Below are positions 56,273 through 64,000 of a DNA stretch of 64,000 bases, in pieces. The DNA comes from a virus, in IMG/VR virus record IMGVR_UViG_3300032308_002010, positions 62,001-126,000 of that record, one strand, 5' to 3'. A program made the translations under genes and the position numbers. The first letter of the stretch is position 1. Each line of letters starts with the position of its first letter. Under the pieces are notes generated by a model. The model worked only from the letters and a program-made list of their open reading frames with translations, was not told the DNA's origin and did not search any database.

Positions 56273-57412
56273 TTAGGCCGGGGCGCAAGCAGGCCCAAAA
56301 CAACGCTTTTCCGCGCCCAAATCTGGCGGCAGCGTGTACCAGCCTTTGTCGTACAGCTGGTAAATTTTTTGAAACGCTTCATCGTACATAGCCCCACACG
56401 CTTCGAGGCTGTAGGTTTGTCTAGCGGCTTTTGCAATTGCTGCGCGATTTAGGGAATGTACCTGTTTTAAGGCCAGCAGCCAGTCCGCCAGCGTCTTGCA
56501 GCGAAAACCGTTGAAACCGCGCTGCACTGTTTCTGTGAATGCGCCGTAATCAGTAGCGACAAGCGGCGTTCCACATAAAAGACCCTCAACACCAGACCCC
56601 CCGAAAGGCTCGATAAAATTGGTTGGCATTAAAGAGCAGATAGCGTTGCGTAAAAACTCACTTCGCGCCGTTCCGGTCAATGGCCCGTTGTAGATGATAT
56701 TTGGGTGAGTCCATTTCGTATGATCGCCTTGTCCGCTCAACACAATTTTCGGGCCGTCTGCTGGAAGATGTTTAGCGATTTCATGCAGCGTGTCCAAACC
56801 TTTGCAGCCGTCGATACGCCCGAGAAACGCGTAATATTTTCCCGGCTTGAAACTTGGTGTCCACTCTGTGATATCAAAATAGTTTGGAATCACGAACTCA
56901 TAGTGCGTACCGCCGCGACCGTCTTTACCCGCGTGGTAGTGTCGCCACGCGTAGCTTTCAAATATCTTTATCGTGCCGTCTACGAGCGTTGGATAACCTA
57001 TACCCGTTTCAACGTGAATGTTGTTTGGGAAATCTTGCAGCAGCCTAGAATGCGCGTGACCAAATGGGTGACAAATAATATCTCTTGGTTTGACACGTTG
57101 CTGAATAGCTGTAACAAGCCGCGTTTCAAACAAATTGTGCTGCGGTGTTCCTACCGCAGCGTCGTCGCCGTGAAATGATTTTTTGTCGCGCTTGCCAAGT
57201 ATGTTTTCAAATTCGTCTGCCGTGAGCATTTCGACCTGCTCGTCAGCTAGGCTTTCGCTGCCGGCGTTTGCATATTCAATTACGCGATAACCGCACATGC
57301 GCATCATTTTGGAAAAGCGCAGAGCCTTTCCAGTGAATGCGCAATGCGAGTAGGCCGCTGTGTGTTGCGTGTGAAAAATACCAACAAGATGTAGCGTCGG
57401 CTTTTCTGCCAC
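56273..57412 (-). CDS. GT4-type glycosyltransferase
   Basis: 379 residues from GTG 57412 after AAGGAG. The N-terminal half is a Rossmann-like domain with 'ICHPFGHAHSRLLQDFPNNI'. The C-terminal half has 'YAFLGRIDGCKGLDTLHEIA', 'KIVLSGQGDHTKW' and the donor-binding E-x7-E region 'NFIEPFGGSGVEGLLCGTPL', typical of GT4 retaining glycosyltransferases. It may decorate DNA, virion or host envelope. No sugar-nucleotide pathway genes are nearby. Confidence 0.85.
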   Translation of the reverse strand: MAEKPTLHLVGIFHTQHTAAYSHCAFTGKALRFSKMMRMCGYRVIEYANAGSESLADEQVEMLTADEFENILGKRDKKSFHGDDAAVGTPQHNLFETRLVTAIQQRVKPRDIICHPFGHAHSRLLQDFPNNIHVETGIGYPTLVDGTIKIFESYAWRHYHAGKDGRGGTHYEFVIPNYFDITEWTPSFKPGKYYAFLGRIDGCKGLDTLHEIAKHLPADGPKIVLSGQGDHTKWTHPNIIYNGPLTGTARSEFLRNAICSLMPTNFIEPFGGSGVEGLLCGTPLVATDYGAFTETVQRGFNGFRCKTLADWLLALKQVHSLNRAAIAKAARQTYSLEACGAMYDEAFQKIYQLYDKGWYTLPPDLGAEKRCFGPACAPA

Positions 57413-57428
57413 GGATGACTCCTTAAAA

Positions 57429-57866
57429 TTAAGCGCAGTCAGAAAACGGTAGCGATTTTTGTTCTGACCAATTAGGTTGAGTTTTTTTTAACGTTTCCGC
57501 TGCGTTTATAAGACTGTCAGCTAGCGCTGTCCGACTTTTTTGGGTCGGCGTGGCGATAAACAAACTGTATTCATTGCGCGGACCAAACCAAATAGTCATT
57601 CCTGTTTCGTCTGTTTTGGTTGTTGCGTCGTCGCCCAGCTTTAGCAAATTTTTAAGGTAGTTATTTTCATTCACAATAGCAGCGATGGTTGCGGCAAGTT
57701 CATTTACGTGATCGTTTTTGAAGCCGACAAAGCGAATGCCGTTCTTTGCAATTTCCAGCAGTTTTGTAATTGCCCACGAGCTTTCCTCCAGCGCCGCTAA
57801 TAACGTCGCCGAACTCGTCATCTCCTCTTTTGGCCGATCGCAGTTTTTTTTCCCGCAGCATCCCAT
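57429..57866 (-). CDS. Hypothetical protein with N-terminal CCGKKNC
   Basis: 145 residues after AAAAGGAAACACT. N-terminal 'MGCCGKKNCDRPKEE' has a Cys cluster. The rest is a helical domain and a strand region ('GMTIWFGPRNEYSLFIATPT'). Overlaps 57700..57969 by 167 bases in another frame. Function unknown. Confidence 0.65.
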   Translation of the reverse strand: MGCCGKKNCDRPKEEMTSSATLLAALEESSWAITKLLEIAKNGIRFVGFKNDHVNELAATIAAIVNENNYLKNLLKLGDDATTKTDETGMTIWFGPRNEYSLFIATPTQKSRTALADSLINAAETLKKTQPNWSEQKSLPFSDCA

Positions 57867-57969
57867 AGTGTTTCCTTTTGTAGTGGTAGGTGTCTCGGTA
57901 GGCGACGTAAAGAATCAATCCGCCCCATACCAGTATTACGCTGACAAAAATAAGCCATTTCGCAAGCAT
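57700..57969 (-). CDS. Small membrane protein overlapping 57429..57866
   Basis: 89 residues. N-terminal membrane helix (WLIFVSVILVWGGLILYVAY) followed by a strongly basic tail. Only the first ~35 codons are outside the overlap. The overlapping basic tail could be non-functional. Dual coding is possible but unproven. Confidence 0.5.
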   Translation of the reverse strand: MLAKWLIFVSVILVWGGLILYVAYRDTYHYKRKHYGMLREKKLRSAKRGDDEFGDVISGAGGKLVGNYKTAGNCKERHSLCRLQKRSRK

Positions 57970-57970
57970 G

Positions 57971-58180
57971 TCAATCTAATCGCATAAGTTTTCGCGCCGA
58001 ACGAAACTCAGTCTGGCAAATTGCGCGGTCTGTTAGACACTCGTCGGCGACGGGAATATACACGACTTTTGTTTTATACACGTAACGCCGCTCAGTTTCT
58101 TTGGGCGACCAGCCACGACGTATTTCAAGTGCTCGGGCTGCGATTTCTTCTGGGCTTGGCGGCGGTACACGAAGAGCCAT
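57971..58180 (-). CDS. Small hypothetical protein
   Basis: 69 residues after AAGGAGACAAC. Helix 'PEEIAARALEIRRGWSPKET' then a basic strand region with two Cys ('DECLTDRAICQ'). No family recognised. Confidence 0.62.
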   Translation of the reverse strand: MALRVPPPSPEEIAARALEIRRGWSPKETERRYVYKTKVVYIPVADECLTDRAICQTEFRSARKLMRLD

Positions 58181-58189
58181 GTTGTCTCC

Positions 58190-58543
58190 TTAGCCGTACA
58201 GTTTAAAAATTTTGCGCTTTTTTGGCGCGGCGTCTATCTGTGCTTGGGCGTCGGGCTGTGGTGTTTCTGGCGCGCGTATCCGCACAACATGGGTCGCCAA
58301 GCGTTCGCGCAAATTGATTGCCGCCAACTCTTCATGGCGGCGGCGGGCTTCTTGGCGAAAGTGATCCATGCGGCGTTTTCGTTCTGCGAACCACTGTCGC
58401 TCGCGCTGCAGATCGCGCCACAGCCAATATAAAAACAACCCAGCCACAGCTGTCGCCGATGTAACACCAGCGTAACCGGCAACAGGTACATTATGCGGCT
58501 GCTCAACGCGTTCGGCTGTTGTTGAGTCCGTGTTTGATTGCAT
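58190..58543 (-). CDS. Single-pass membrane protein with Arg-rich domain
   Basis: 117 residues. One membrane helix (GYAGVTSATAVAGLFLYWLW, ~23-42) followed by an Arg-rich helix (RERQWFAERKRRMDHFRQEA) and a Pro/Gln tail ending in KKRKIFKLYG. Overlaps the end of the thymidine kinase by 41 bases. Function unknown. Confidence 0.6.
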   Translation of the reverse strand: MQSNTDSTTAERVEQPHNVPVAGYAGVTSATAVAGLFLYWLWRDLQRERQWFAERKRRMDHFRQEARRRHEELAAINLRERLATHVVRIRAPETPQPDAQAQIDAAPKKRKIFKLYG

Positions 58544-59111
58544 AACACGCTGCGCACGCCGGCAAGTATTTTTCTTCGCAACCTAACTCTACGGACGGCC
58601 CGGCTAACGTGGGTTGACCGTCGCACAGCTTAAGGTTGAACACAGCTTTGCGCAAGCAGAATGTACAGATTGTTTTGATTTCTTCAATAGCGTCCGCCAA
58701 CTCTAATAGCCGCTGTGAAGCTGGGAAAAGTTGGCGGCGAAAATCGGTCCGCAACCCGTAGCAGATGACTGGAATTCCATCTCTGTTATATGGCGGATAC
58801 GTGCAGGCGTGCGCTACATTATGCAGCTGATCAACTGCTTCTACGGACAGGAACTGCGCCTCGTCGACGAGAAGGCACACAACGTCATTGAGATCTGGAA
58901 GCTGGCAGGCGCCTGTTGCTGGCACTAATACATCTGCGGGCGCTTCAAGGCCAGCCCGAGTTTTAATGATATCTTTACCGAATCGAACATCTAGCGCGGG
59001 CTTCAGCAACAATACCTTTTTGTTTTGCTGGCGGTAGTTGTGCGCCACCGCCAGCAAATTCATTGTTTTTGCGCTGCCGACCGTGCCGTAGCGAAAATAG
59101 AGTTTAGCCAT
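58503..59111 (-). CDS. tdk: Thymidine kinase (type II)
   Basis: 202 residues. P-loop 'GTVGSAKTMNLL' (9-20), DEAQFL (lid/Walker B), 'CYGLRTDFRRQLFPAS' (nucleoside-binding Arg/Phe loop) and a zinc site from 'TICTFCLRKAVF' and 'LPACAACYA'. Length is typical of type II thymidine kinases. It phosphorylates thymidine for phage DNA synthesis and fits with the deaminase at 27502..27990. Start codon overlaps the previous stop region. Confidence 0.9.
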   Translation of the reverse strand: MAKLYFRYGTVGSAKTMNLLAVAHNYRQQNKKVLLLKPALDVRFGKDIIKTRAGLEAPADVLVPATGACQLPDLNDVVCLLVDEAQFLSVEAVDQLHNVAHACTYPPYNRDGIPVICYGLRTDFRRQLFPASQRLLELADAIEEIKTICTFCLRKAVFNLKLCDGQPTLAGPSVELGCEEKYLPACAACYAIKHGLNNSRTR

Positions 59112-59640
59112 TTGCTGTTTTGGCTTTTTCCTTTTCCTTTTTCTTTTCAGCTTTTTCAGCGAGCGCTATGGCGCGTTTAACAAGCAACTTACCGGCCATA
59201 TCTACAAACGGCAAATTACGTTTTGTGGCTTCTTCGCGCAACCAGCCGACGATCATGTCAATATTTTCTTTGCACCACTGAATACCTTTATCGTCCATGA
59301 TGCGAGCGCGCGCGTTGCAGCTACATGTTGGCGAAGCTTTGATACCAATTTTTGACAACAACTTTTTAAGTTCCGCGCCGGCGCCTTCAGACGGGGGCGG
59401 CGGTGGCACATTGACGGCTTGCGCTTGTTCTTGGCGTTTGAGCAATTCTCTTTGTCGCTGGATTGCGATGGCGCGCATCTCTTCGTTAATAGATCTTTTT
59501 TTGGGGTATTTTGCGTGATCCGTGTCGATGGTCCATGTGGCGCCATTTTGATTTACGACGCACGGCATAACTTCGTGCAGCTTGTAACCGCGTTCGGTGC
59601 AACGATCTATTAGCGCTTTTTTATGGCATGTGATAAGCAT
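59104..59640 (-). CDS. Hypothetical protein ('CSCNARARIMD' family)
   Basis: 178 residues. Two small domains: 'VMPCVVNQNGATWTIDTDHA' near the N-terminus and 'AELKKLLSKIGIKASPTCSC' then 'NARARIMDDKGIQWCKENID' and 'WLREEATKRNLPF', with three Cys. I recall the second motif in planctomycete-associated proteins, often beside glycosyltransferases. Function unknown. A Pro-rich linker joins the domains and the C-terminus is Lys/Glu-rich. Confidence 0.65.
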   Translation of the reverse strand: MLITCHKKALIDRCTERGYKLHEVMPCVVNQNGATWTIDTDHAKYPKKRSINEEMRAIAIQRQRELLKRQEQAQAVNVPPPPPSEGAGAELKKLLSKIGIKASPTCSCNARARIMDDKGIQWCKENIDMIVGWLREEATKRNLPFVDMAGKLLVKRAIALAEKAEKKKEKEKAKTANG

Positions 59641-59743
59641 GACAAATTTTAATCCTTGTCAGTTGAACATGGTTATCAGACTTGTTTGCGAAACCGCGGC
59701 CGCAGTCAGACAATAACAATTTTGACTTTTTTTGCAAGGTTGT

Positions 59744-62700
59744 CTATGGCAGCGGATTTGTTTTCAGATCTTCAAGCAGCGTAAACGCTTCGGCGCACGT
59801 AACCGGAAGTTCGCCCGGCCAGTCTATGTTTGGAAGCGAACACACCGATTTTGTTGGGTTGCAGAAAGAACTCGGCCCATCAGTGCCGCCGTTTTTGAGC
59901 GCTTCAGCAGTTACGTCTTCAAATTTGTTATCTACGCACATGTACAATTTAATTTCTGATTGCCCGCCCTCGACGGGGCGATTGCCAAAAAGACTAGCGC
60001 AAAGACAGCAAGTATTGACGCAATATTTAATCCGCACGATATACGCATAGACCGCACCCGCAACCGGATGACAGTTTTTCCAGTTGTTGTTCCCTAAGGC
60101 CGCCACACCAAGTCTTATAGAAGTTATGCCAGCTATACCGCCCTCACGGCCACTGCTTCCGGGCGGGGTTGAAAAAGAACCGTCGGGACAATTTCCGGCG
60201 CACGGATGCGTAACAGAGCTTAAACAAGGATACGTGCCGTTTTCGCAACGCGCGGCGTCTGTCGCGCAGCCGTTACCTTCGCACGGGCACTCTCTGCAAC
60301 CGCCCGCACACACGTTTTTACAAGTCAGCCCAGTAACTTGGCAGTTTTGACACCCGTTATTGGTTGTGCAACTCGGATCGTTCGTGCAGGCGGCCCAACT
60401 ATGCGTTGGCGCCTGTGTCGGGCAGGTGCATTTAAAACCGTTTTTTCCGCAGCAGTCAGTTTTTGTTGCGCAAAAAGTATTACCAGTGGCGAGTTCTGTA
60501 CACACACCTTTGCACGGATCACATTTTGTATTAAACGGAACTAGCTCACACGCAGCCGTGTTGTTGTCTGCGTTCTCTTTACAGCACGGTTTATTGCCGC
60601 AATTGATTGAATCACACGTTTCAAACGGTTGCCAGCCCGTCTGACGATCTGGCGGATCTTGTGCTGCCGCTGCAAGACAATCTTCGTAGTTGGTGCCGAT
60701 GCACTCGCCGTTTATGATATTTCCGCCGCCATCAAAAGTAATCTGACAGCACGCGCCGCACTTAGTGCCGTCGCCGCACTGATCGCTCCACGAGTTTTTT
60801 CCCGGGCCACAATTGCTGCCGTCGTCGCCACAGCAGTTTTGTTTTGTATTGCAGAGTTTGGCGCCAGTTGTGTCTGTGCAGATTCCGTGGCAGTAGTTGC
60901 AGTCGTCATTAAAATCTATGTCGGCGCACGTCACACCGATGCACTGCGAATCTTGACAGCATTTTTTTGTCGCGCATTTAACGGTGTCGCATGTTTCAAA
61001 CGGATGCCACGTTGCAACAAAAAATGGCGGAGCATTTTGGGTTGTGCAATCTTCTTGAGTACCGTTAACGCAGTTTGCCGAAACTACGTTGCCGTCTTCA
61101 TACTCAACAACGCAGCAAACGCCACATTTAGACCCGTCTGCGCAATCGGGCGCCCACGAATGTGTTTGGTCTTGCCCGCACACGCCGCCGCATTTGCCCC
61201 CGTCAGAGCCGCAACAGCTCTCTTTTGACGAACATGATTTCTTGCCGGTTTCAATATCGGTGCAGATGCCTTTACACGGATCGCACTCTTTATTGAAATC
61301 AACATCGACGCATCCGACCTTTTTAGCGCAATCTTCTCCGCAACATTTTTTTGTTGCGCATTTAATAGATCCGCACGTTTCAAATTCGTGCCAAGACGTT
61401 ACTTTATCTGGCGGGTCAGACGCGGCGGTACATGATTTATTCGTGCCTTTTGCGCAACTCGTGCTTTTCAGTTCGCCGTCTTCATAATTAAGCGTGCAAC
61501 ATACGCCACATTTTGAGCCGTCACCGCAAGCGCCGCTCCAGCTGTGTGTCGCAACTTTTTCGCAGGCGCCGCAATTTTCGCCGTTAACTCCGCAGCAATC
61601 TTGTTTTGTTTTGCAAGACGTTTCACCGGTAGCGAGTTCTGTGCATATGCTGCTGCACGGATCACACGTCTCGTTAAAATCGATTTGTATGCAGGTAAAT
61701 ACTGTGCTGCCCGGACATTTTGGTCCGCAGCACGTTTTTGTCGCACATTTTACGGACGCGCATGTTTCAAACGGCCGCCAACTCGCGACGATGTCATCGC
61801 CATTGTCTAACGCTAGGCACGCGTCTTTTGCTATCTTTTGACAGTCTGCAGATTTTATTTCGCCGTCGTCGTCTAGCACTATTTTGCAACAGACGCCGCA
61901 CTCGTTCGCATCTGCGCACGCAGCTGACCATGACTTAGTGGCCACACCACCGCCGCAATCTGTCTGATCTTCGCAGGCTTTACCGTCACCGCCGCAACAC
62001 GATTGTTTTGTTTTGCACGTCTTTGCGCCGCTTGCGATATCCGTGCAAAGACCTTTGCACGGATCACACTCTTTATTGAAGTCAACCTCGACACACGCAT
62101 CTTCGCCGGCGCAGTTTTTATCGCAGCATGTTTTTGTTGCGCACTTTGCCGACTCGCATGTGGCGTTGTCAACCCAGCTGTGCGTAACATTCGGCGCCTG
62201 CCCGAGAGCCTGACATTCTTGTTTTGTTTTTTGTATGCACTCGGCCGCGGTTGTTTTAGTGCCGTCTGTGGTGACTTTACAGCAGACGCCACATTTTTCA
62301 TCGCTGCCGCACGGGCCAGCCCAGCCGGCTTTTTTGGGTATTTTTGTTCCGTCGCTTTTTGTGCATTCTTCGCAATTGTAATTATTGTCGCCGCAACACT
62401 CGGCTTTTGTTTTGCACGTAATTTCACCGGGATTGCCGGCAGCGTCATATGCCGTACATAACCCAGCGCATTCGTCGCAGTCTTTGTTGAAATCAACGTC
62501 AATGCAGGCGTTCTTCCCTGTGCACTCGTCTACATCACAGCACTTCTTTGTTGCACATCGCGCGTTTTCACAATTTGTAAACGGTTTCCACGTCCAAAAC
62601 ACATTTGCGTTTACATTGCCGGCTTCGTTAGCGCACTGATCTTGATCTAACTCTTTGCACTCAACTTTGATAGTTTTGCCGTTGGTATCCGTTGTCACGC

Positions 62701-64000
62701 CGCAACAGACGCCGCATTTCTTAGCATCAGCACACGAGGCGTCCCACGCGAATTTTGCGTGATCGCCGGGGTTGCACGGTTCACACTTTTTACCGTCGGC
62801 GCCGCAGCAATCGTCTTTTGTCTTGCATTTAACGTCTGTTTCATTTCCGTCTTCGTCGTATTCAGTACACAGACCTTTGCATTCGTCGCATTCTTCGTCG
62901 TAGTCGACGTCGATACACTGAGACTTGCCGCATGACGTTTCTTTGCAGCATTTTTTAGCTCGGCATATGACCGAGTCGCATGTTTCGTATTGATGCCATG
63001 TCCCAGTTTTGTTTGGATCTTCATTTATTTCGGCGCATTCTTTGTACGTAATTTCTTGGCACGAGGAATCTACAATTTCTCCATCTTCATAAGTAAGTTC
63101 GCAACATACACCGCATTTTTCGTTTTCGTCGCCAATGTTTGTGCAGATAGGCGACCAGCTGTGTGTCTTACAATCTGCCGGGCCGTTACATTTTTGTCCG
63201 TCGTCGCCGCAGCATGAAGTTTTTGTCGCGCACGATTCCTCGTCTGTTTCAAGCTCAACACACCGCCCTTCGCACTCATCGCAGTCGTCTTCGAAGTCGA
63301 CTGTTTTGCAACCTATTTTACCGGTCTCTTCGCAAATGACCCCGCAGCATTGTTTTGTCGCGCATTTTGTACTTTCGCACGTTTCGAATGCACGCCAACT
63401 TGCCACAATGTTGTCGCCGTTATCTTGAGCTTCGCATTCTGTTTTTGTGGTATCGGATTGGCATTCAGTATCCTCTACACCTGTCCCATCTTCTTTTAAA
63501 GTGATGATGCAACATACACCACATTTTTCTGGGTCAGCGCACGCAGAATTCCAAGAAAACTCTGCAGTGTTTCCTTCTTTGCACGGATCGCCTACACATT
63601 TTGTTCCGTCTTCTCCGCAGCAATCTGACTTTGTTGCGCACCGTTTTTCATTGTCTGCGTTTTTAACACAAAATCCGCGGCATTTATCCTCGCAGTTGTC
63701 TTTGCTAACTTTAACGCAAACAACCTGTTTTGATTCTTCGCATTCAACCTCACGACAACAATTTACGCCATCGCAAACAGAACAGGTCTCGAACGGAAAC
63801 CACGAGCCTTTGCTTTTGCCCATCGGGGTTTTTAAATCTTCACATTCGTCTCGTGTCTTCGGACCTTCGTCGCACTCTTTGCCTATTTCTTTGGTTTCAT
63901 CTTCGTTGTAAACGGTTACGCAGCAAATTCCGCACTCGTCTGGGTTACTTCCGCAGTTGGTTTCTTCCCACAAAAATTTTGCGCCTTCTGGGCACAAAAT
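59744..64000 (-). CDS. Giant Cys-rich repeat protein, 5' end cut by window
   Basis: More than 1,410 residues are seen and the frame is still open at base 64000. At least nine units of ~125-140 residues repeat, each marked by 'KCGVCC', 'W.PFETC.S..CATK.CC', 'VDFN..CD.CKG.CT' and 'C.TK..CCG.DG..C', with ~20 Cys per unit. Units vary at surface positions. The last ~250 residues are a different, still Cys-bearing domain (e.g. 'AYIVRIKYCVNTCCLCASLF'). Probably a long disulfide- or metal-stabilised fibre on the virion. No known family is assigned. Confidence 0.85.
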   Translation of the reverse strand: MLCPEGAKFLWEETNCGSNPDECGICCVTVYNEDETKEIGKECDEGPKTRDECEDLKTPMGKSKGSWFPFETCSVCDGVNCCREVECEESKQVVCVKVSKDNCEDKCRGFCVKNADNEKRCATKSDCCGEDGTKCVGDPCKEGNTAEFSWNSACADPEKCGVCCIITLKEDGTGVEDTECQSDTTKTECEAQDNGDNIVASWRAFETCESTKCATKQCCGVICEETGKIGCKTVDFEDDCDECEGRCVELETDEESCATKTSCCGDDGQKCNGPADCKTHSWSPICTNIGDENEKCGVCCELTYEDGEIVDSSCQEITYKECAEINEDPNKTGTWHQYETCDSVICRAKKCCKETSCGKSQCIDVDYDEECDECKGLCTEYDEDGNETDVKCKTKDDCCGADGKKCEPCNPGDHAKFAWDASCADAKKCGVCCGVTTDTNGKTIKVECKELDQDQCANEAGNVNANVFWTWKPFTNCENARCATKKCCDVDECTGKNACIDVDFNKDCDECAGLCTAYDAAGNPGEITCKTKAECCGDNNYNCEECTKSDGTKIPKKAGWAGPCGSDEKCGVCCKVTTDGTKTTAAECIQKTKQECQALGQAPNVTHSWVDNATCESAKCATKTCCDKNCAGEDACVEVDFNKECDPCKGLCTDIASGAKTCKTKQSCCGGDGKACEDQTDCGGGVATKSWSAACADANECGVCCKIVLDDDGEIKSADCQKIAKDACLALDNGDDIVASWRPFETCASVKCATKTCCGPKCPGSTVFTCIQIDFNETCDPCSSICTELATGETSCKTKQDCCGVNGENCGACEKVATHSWSGACGDGSKCGVCCTLNYEDGELKSTSCAKGTNKSCTAASDPPDKVTSWHEFETCGSIKCATKKCCGEDCAKKVGCVDVDFNKECDPCKGICTDIETGKKSCSSKESCCGSDGGKCGGVCGQDQTHSWAPDCADGSKCGVCCVVEYEDGNVVSANCVNGTQEDCTTQNAPPFFVATWHPFETCDTVKCATKKCCQDSQCIGVTCADIDFNDDCNYCHGICTDTTGAKLCNTKQNCCGDDGSNCGPGKNSWSDQCGDGTKCGACCQITFDGGGNIINGECIGTNYEDCLAAAAQDPPDRQTGWQPFETCDSINCGNKPCCKENADNNTAACELVPFNTKCDPCKGVCTELATGNTFCATKTDCCGKNGFKCTCPTQAPTHSWAACTNDPSCTTNNGCQNCQVTGLTCKNVCAGGCRECPCEGNGCATDAARCENGTYPCLSSVTHPCAGNCPDGSFSTPPGSSGREGGIAGITSIRLGVAALGNNNWKNCHPVAGAVYAYIVRIKYCVNTCCLCASLFGNRPVEGGQSEIKLYMCVDNKFEDVTAEALKNGGTDGPSSFCNPTKSVCSLPNIDWPGELPVTCAEAFTLLEDLKTNPLP

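Noticed and set aside
59744-64000. Plus-strand frames of 65-200 codons opposite the Cys-rich gene
   Set aside because: They mirror the repeat unit of the minus-strand gene and are explained by its repetitive codons.
1-64000. CRISPR array
   Set aside because: No set of identical short repeats with regular unique spacers was found on reading. The regular repeats present are protein-coding (Cys-rich gene) or promoter-type.

Overview
This window is one contiguous stretch of a large tailed-phage-like dsDNA virus genome. Genes are tightly packed, nearly all on the minus strand, with start/stop overlaps and good Shine-Dalgarno sequences. The phage carries its own multisubunit RNA polymerase, a tmRNA, eight tRNA or tRNA-like genes, homing-type endonucleases, PhoH, thymidine kinase, a dCMP-deaminase-like enzyme and many Gly/Ala-rich virion-like proteins. 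No ribosomal proteins, rRNA or core host metabolism is seen. The host is a bacterium. Weak sequence impressions (the 'FFDVRD' protein and the 'CSCNARARIMD' protein) recall planctomycete proteins, but this is only a hint. The left end cuts a gene at base 1 and the right end cuts a giant Cys-rich gene at base 64000.

Layout in transcription order within each block. Bases 1-16 kb: beta-rich and Ala-rich virion-like proteins surround a polymerase module. One gene (10053..14456) fuses the complete beta subunit to the N-terminal half of beta' with its DFDGD centre. A second (7195..9075) supplies the rest of beta' (bridge helix, trigger loop region). Bases 16-24 kb: small exported or membrane proteins, a papain-like protease, a matrixin with an apparent cysteine switch, holin-like proteins, a 2H-phosphoesterase and tRNA-Asn. 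Bases 24-36 kb: an actin-like ATPase with a membrane partner, GIY-YIG nuclease, deaminase, ferritin-like protein, methyltransferase, PD-(D/E)XK-like protein, PhoH, AlkB-like dioxygenase, HNH nuclease, SprT-like protein and a set of virion-like proteins sharing an 'EFG' N-terminal tag. Bases 36-45 kb: an SF2 helicase resembling the D6/D11 helicases of large eukaryotic DNA viruses, a secreted trypsin-like protease, an acid-ceramidase/NAAA-like hydrolase and further structural candidates.

Bases 45-52 kb look like a separately regulated accessory region. Four copies of a 37-base bipartite element (RGCTAAATAA, exactly 10 bases, CCGGKYATATYYANTGA) stand upstream of four genes, and a diverged fifth lies at 56.2 kb. 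These are the best candidates for phage promoters, and most are paired with strong intrinsic terminators. The same region contains a roughly 470-base structured RNA closed by a 25-bp helix with two G.U pairs, and a second hairpin-dense stretch. Bases 51.9-55.3 kb hold the tmRNA (tag AGAYAPALAA) and seven tRNA-type genes, including one with two anticodon arms (UAU and GAU). Bases 55-64 kb carry small membrane or secreted proteins, a glycosyltransferase, thymidine kinase and a Cys-rich repeat protein of more than 1,400 residues.

Read together, the polymerase, helicase, private promoter motif, tmRNA and tRNAs point to a virus with considerable independence in transcription and translation quality control. 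Several protease families suggest an unusual entry, maturation or lysis strategy. No terminase, portal or major capsid protein could be recognised in this window.
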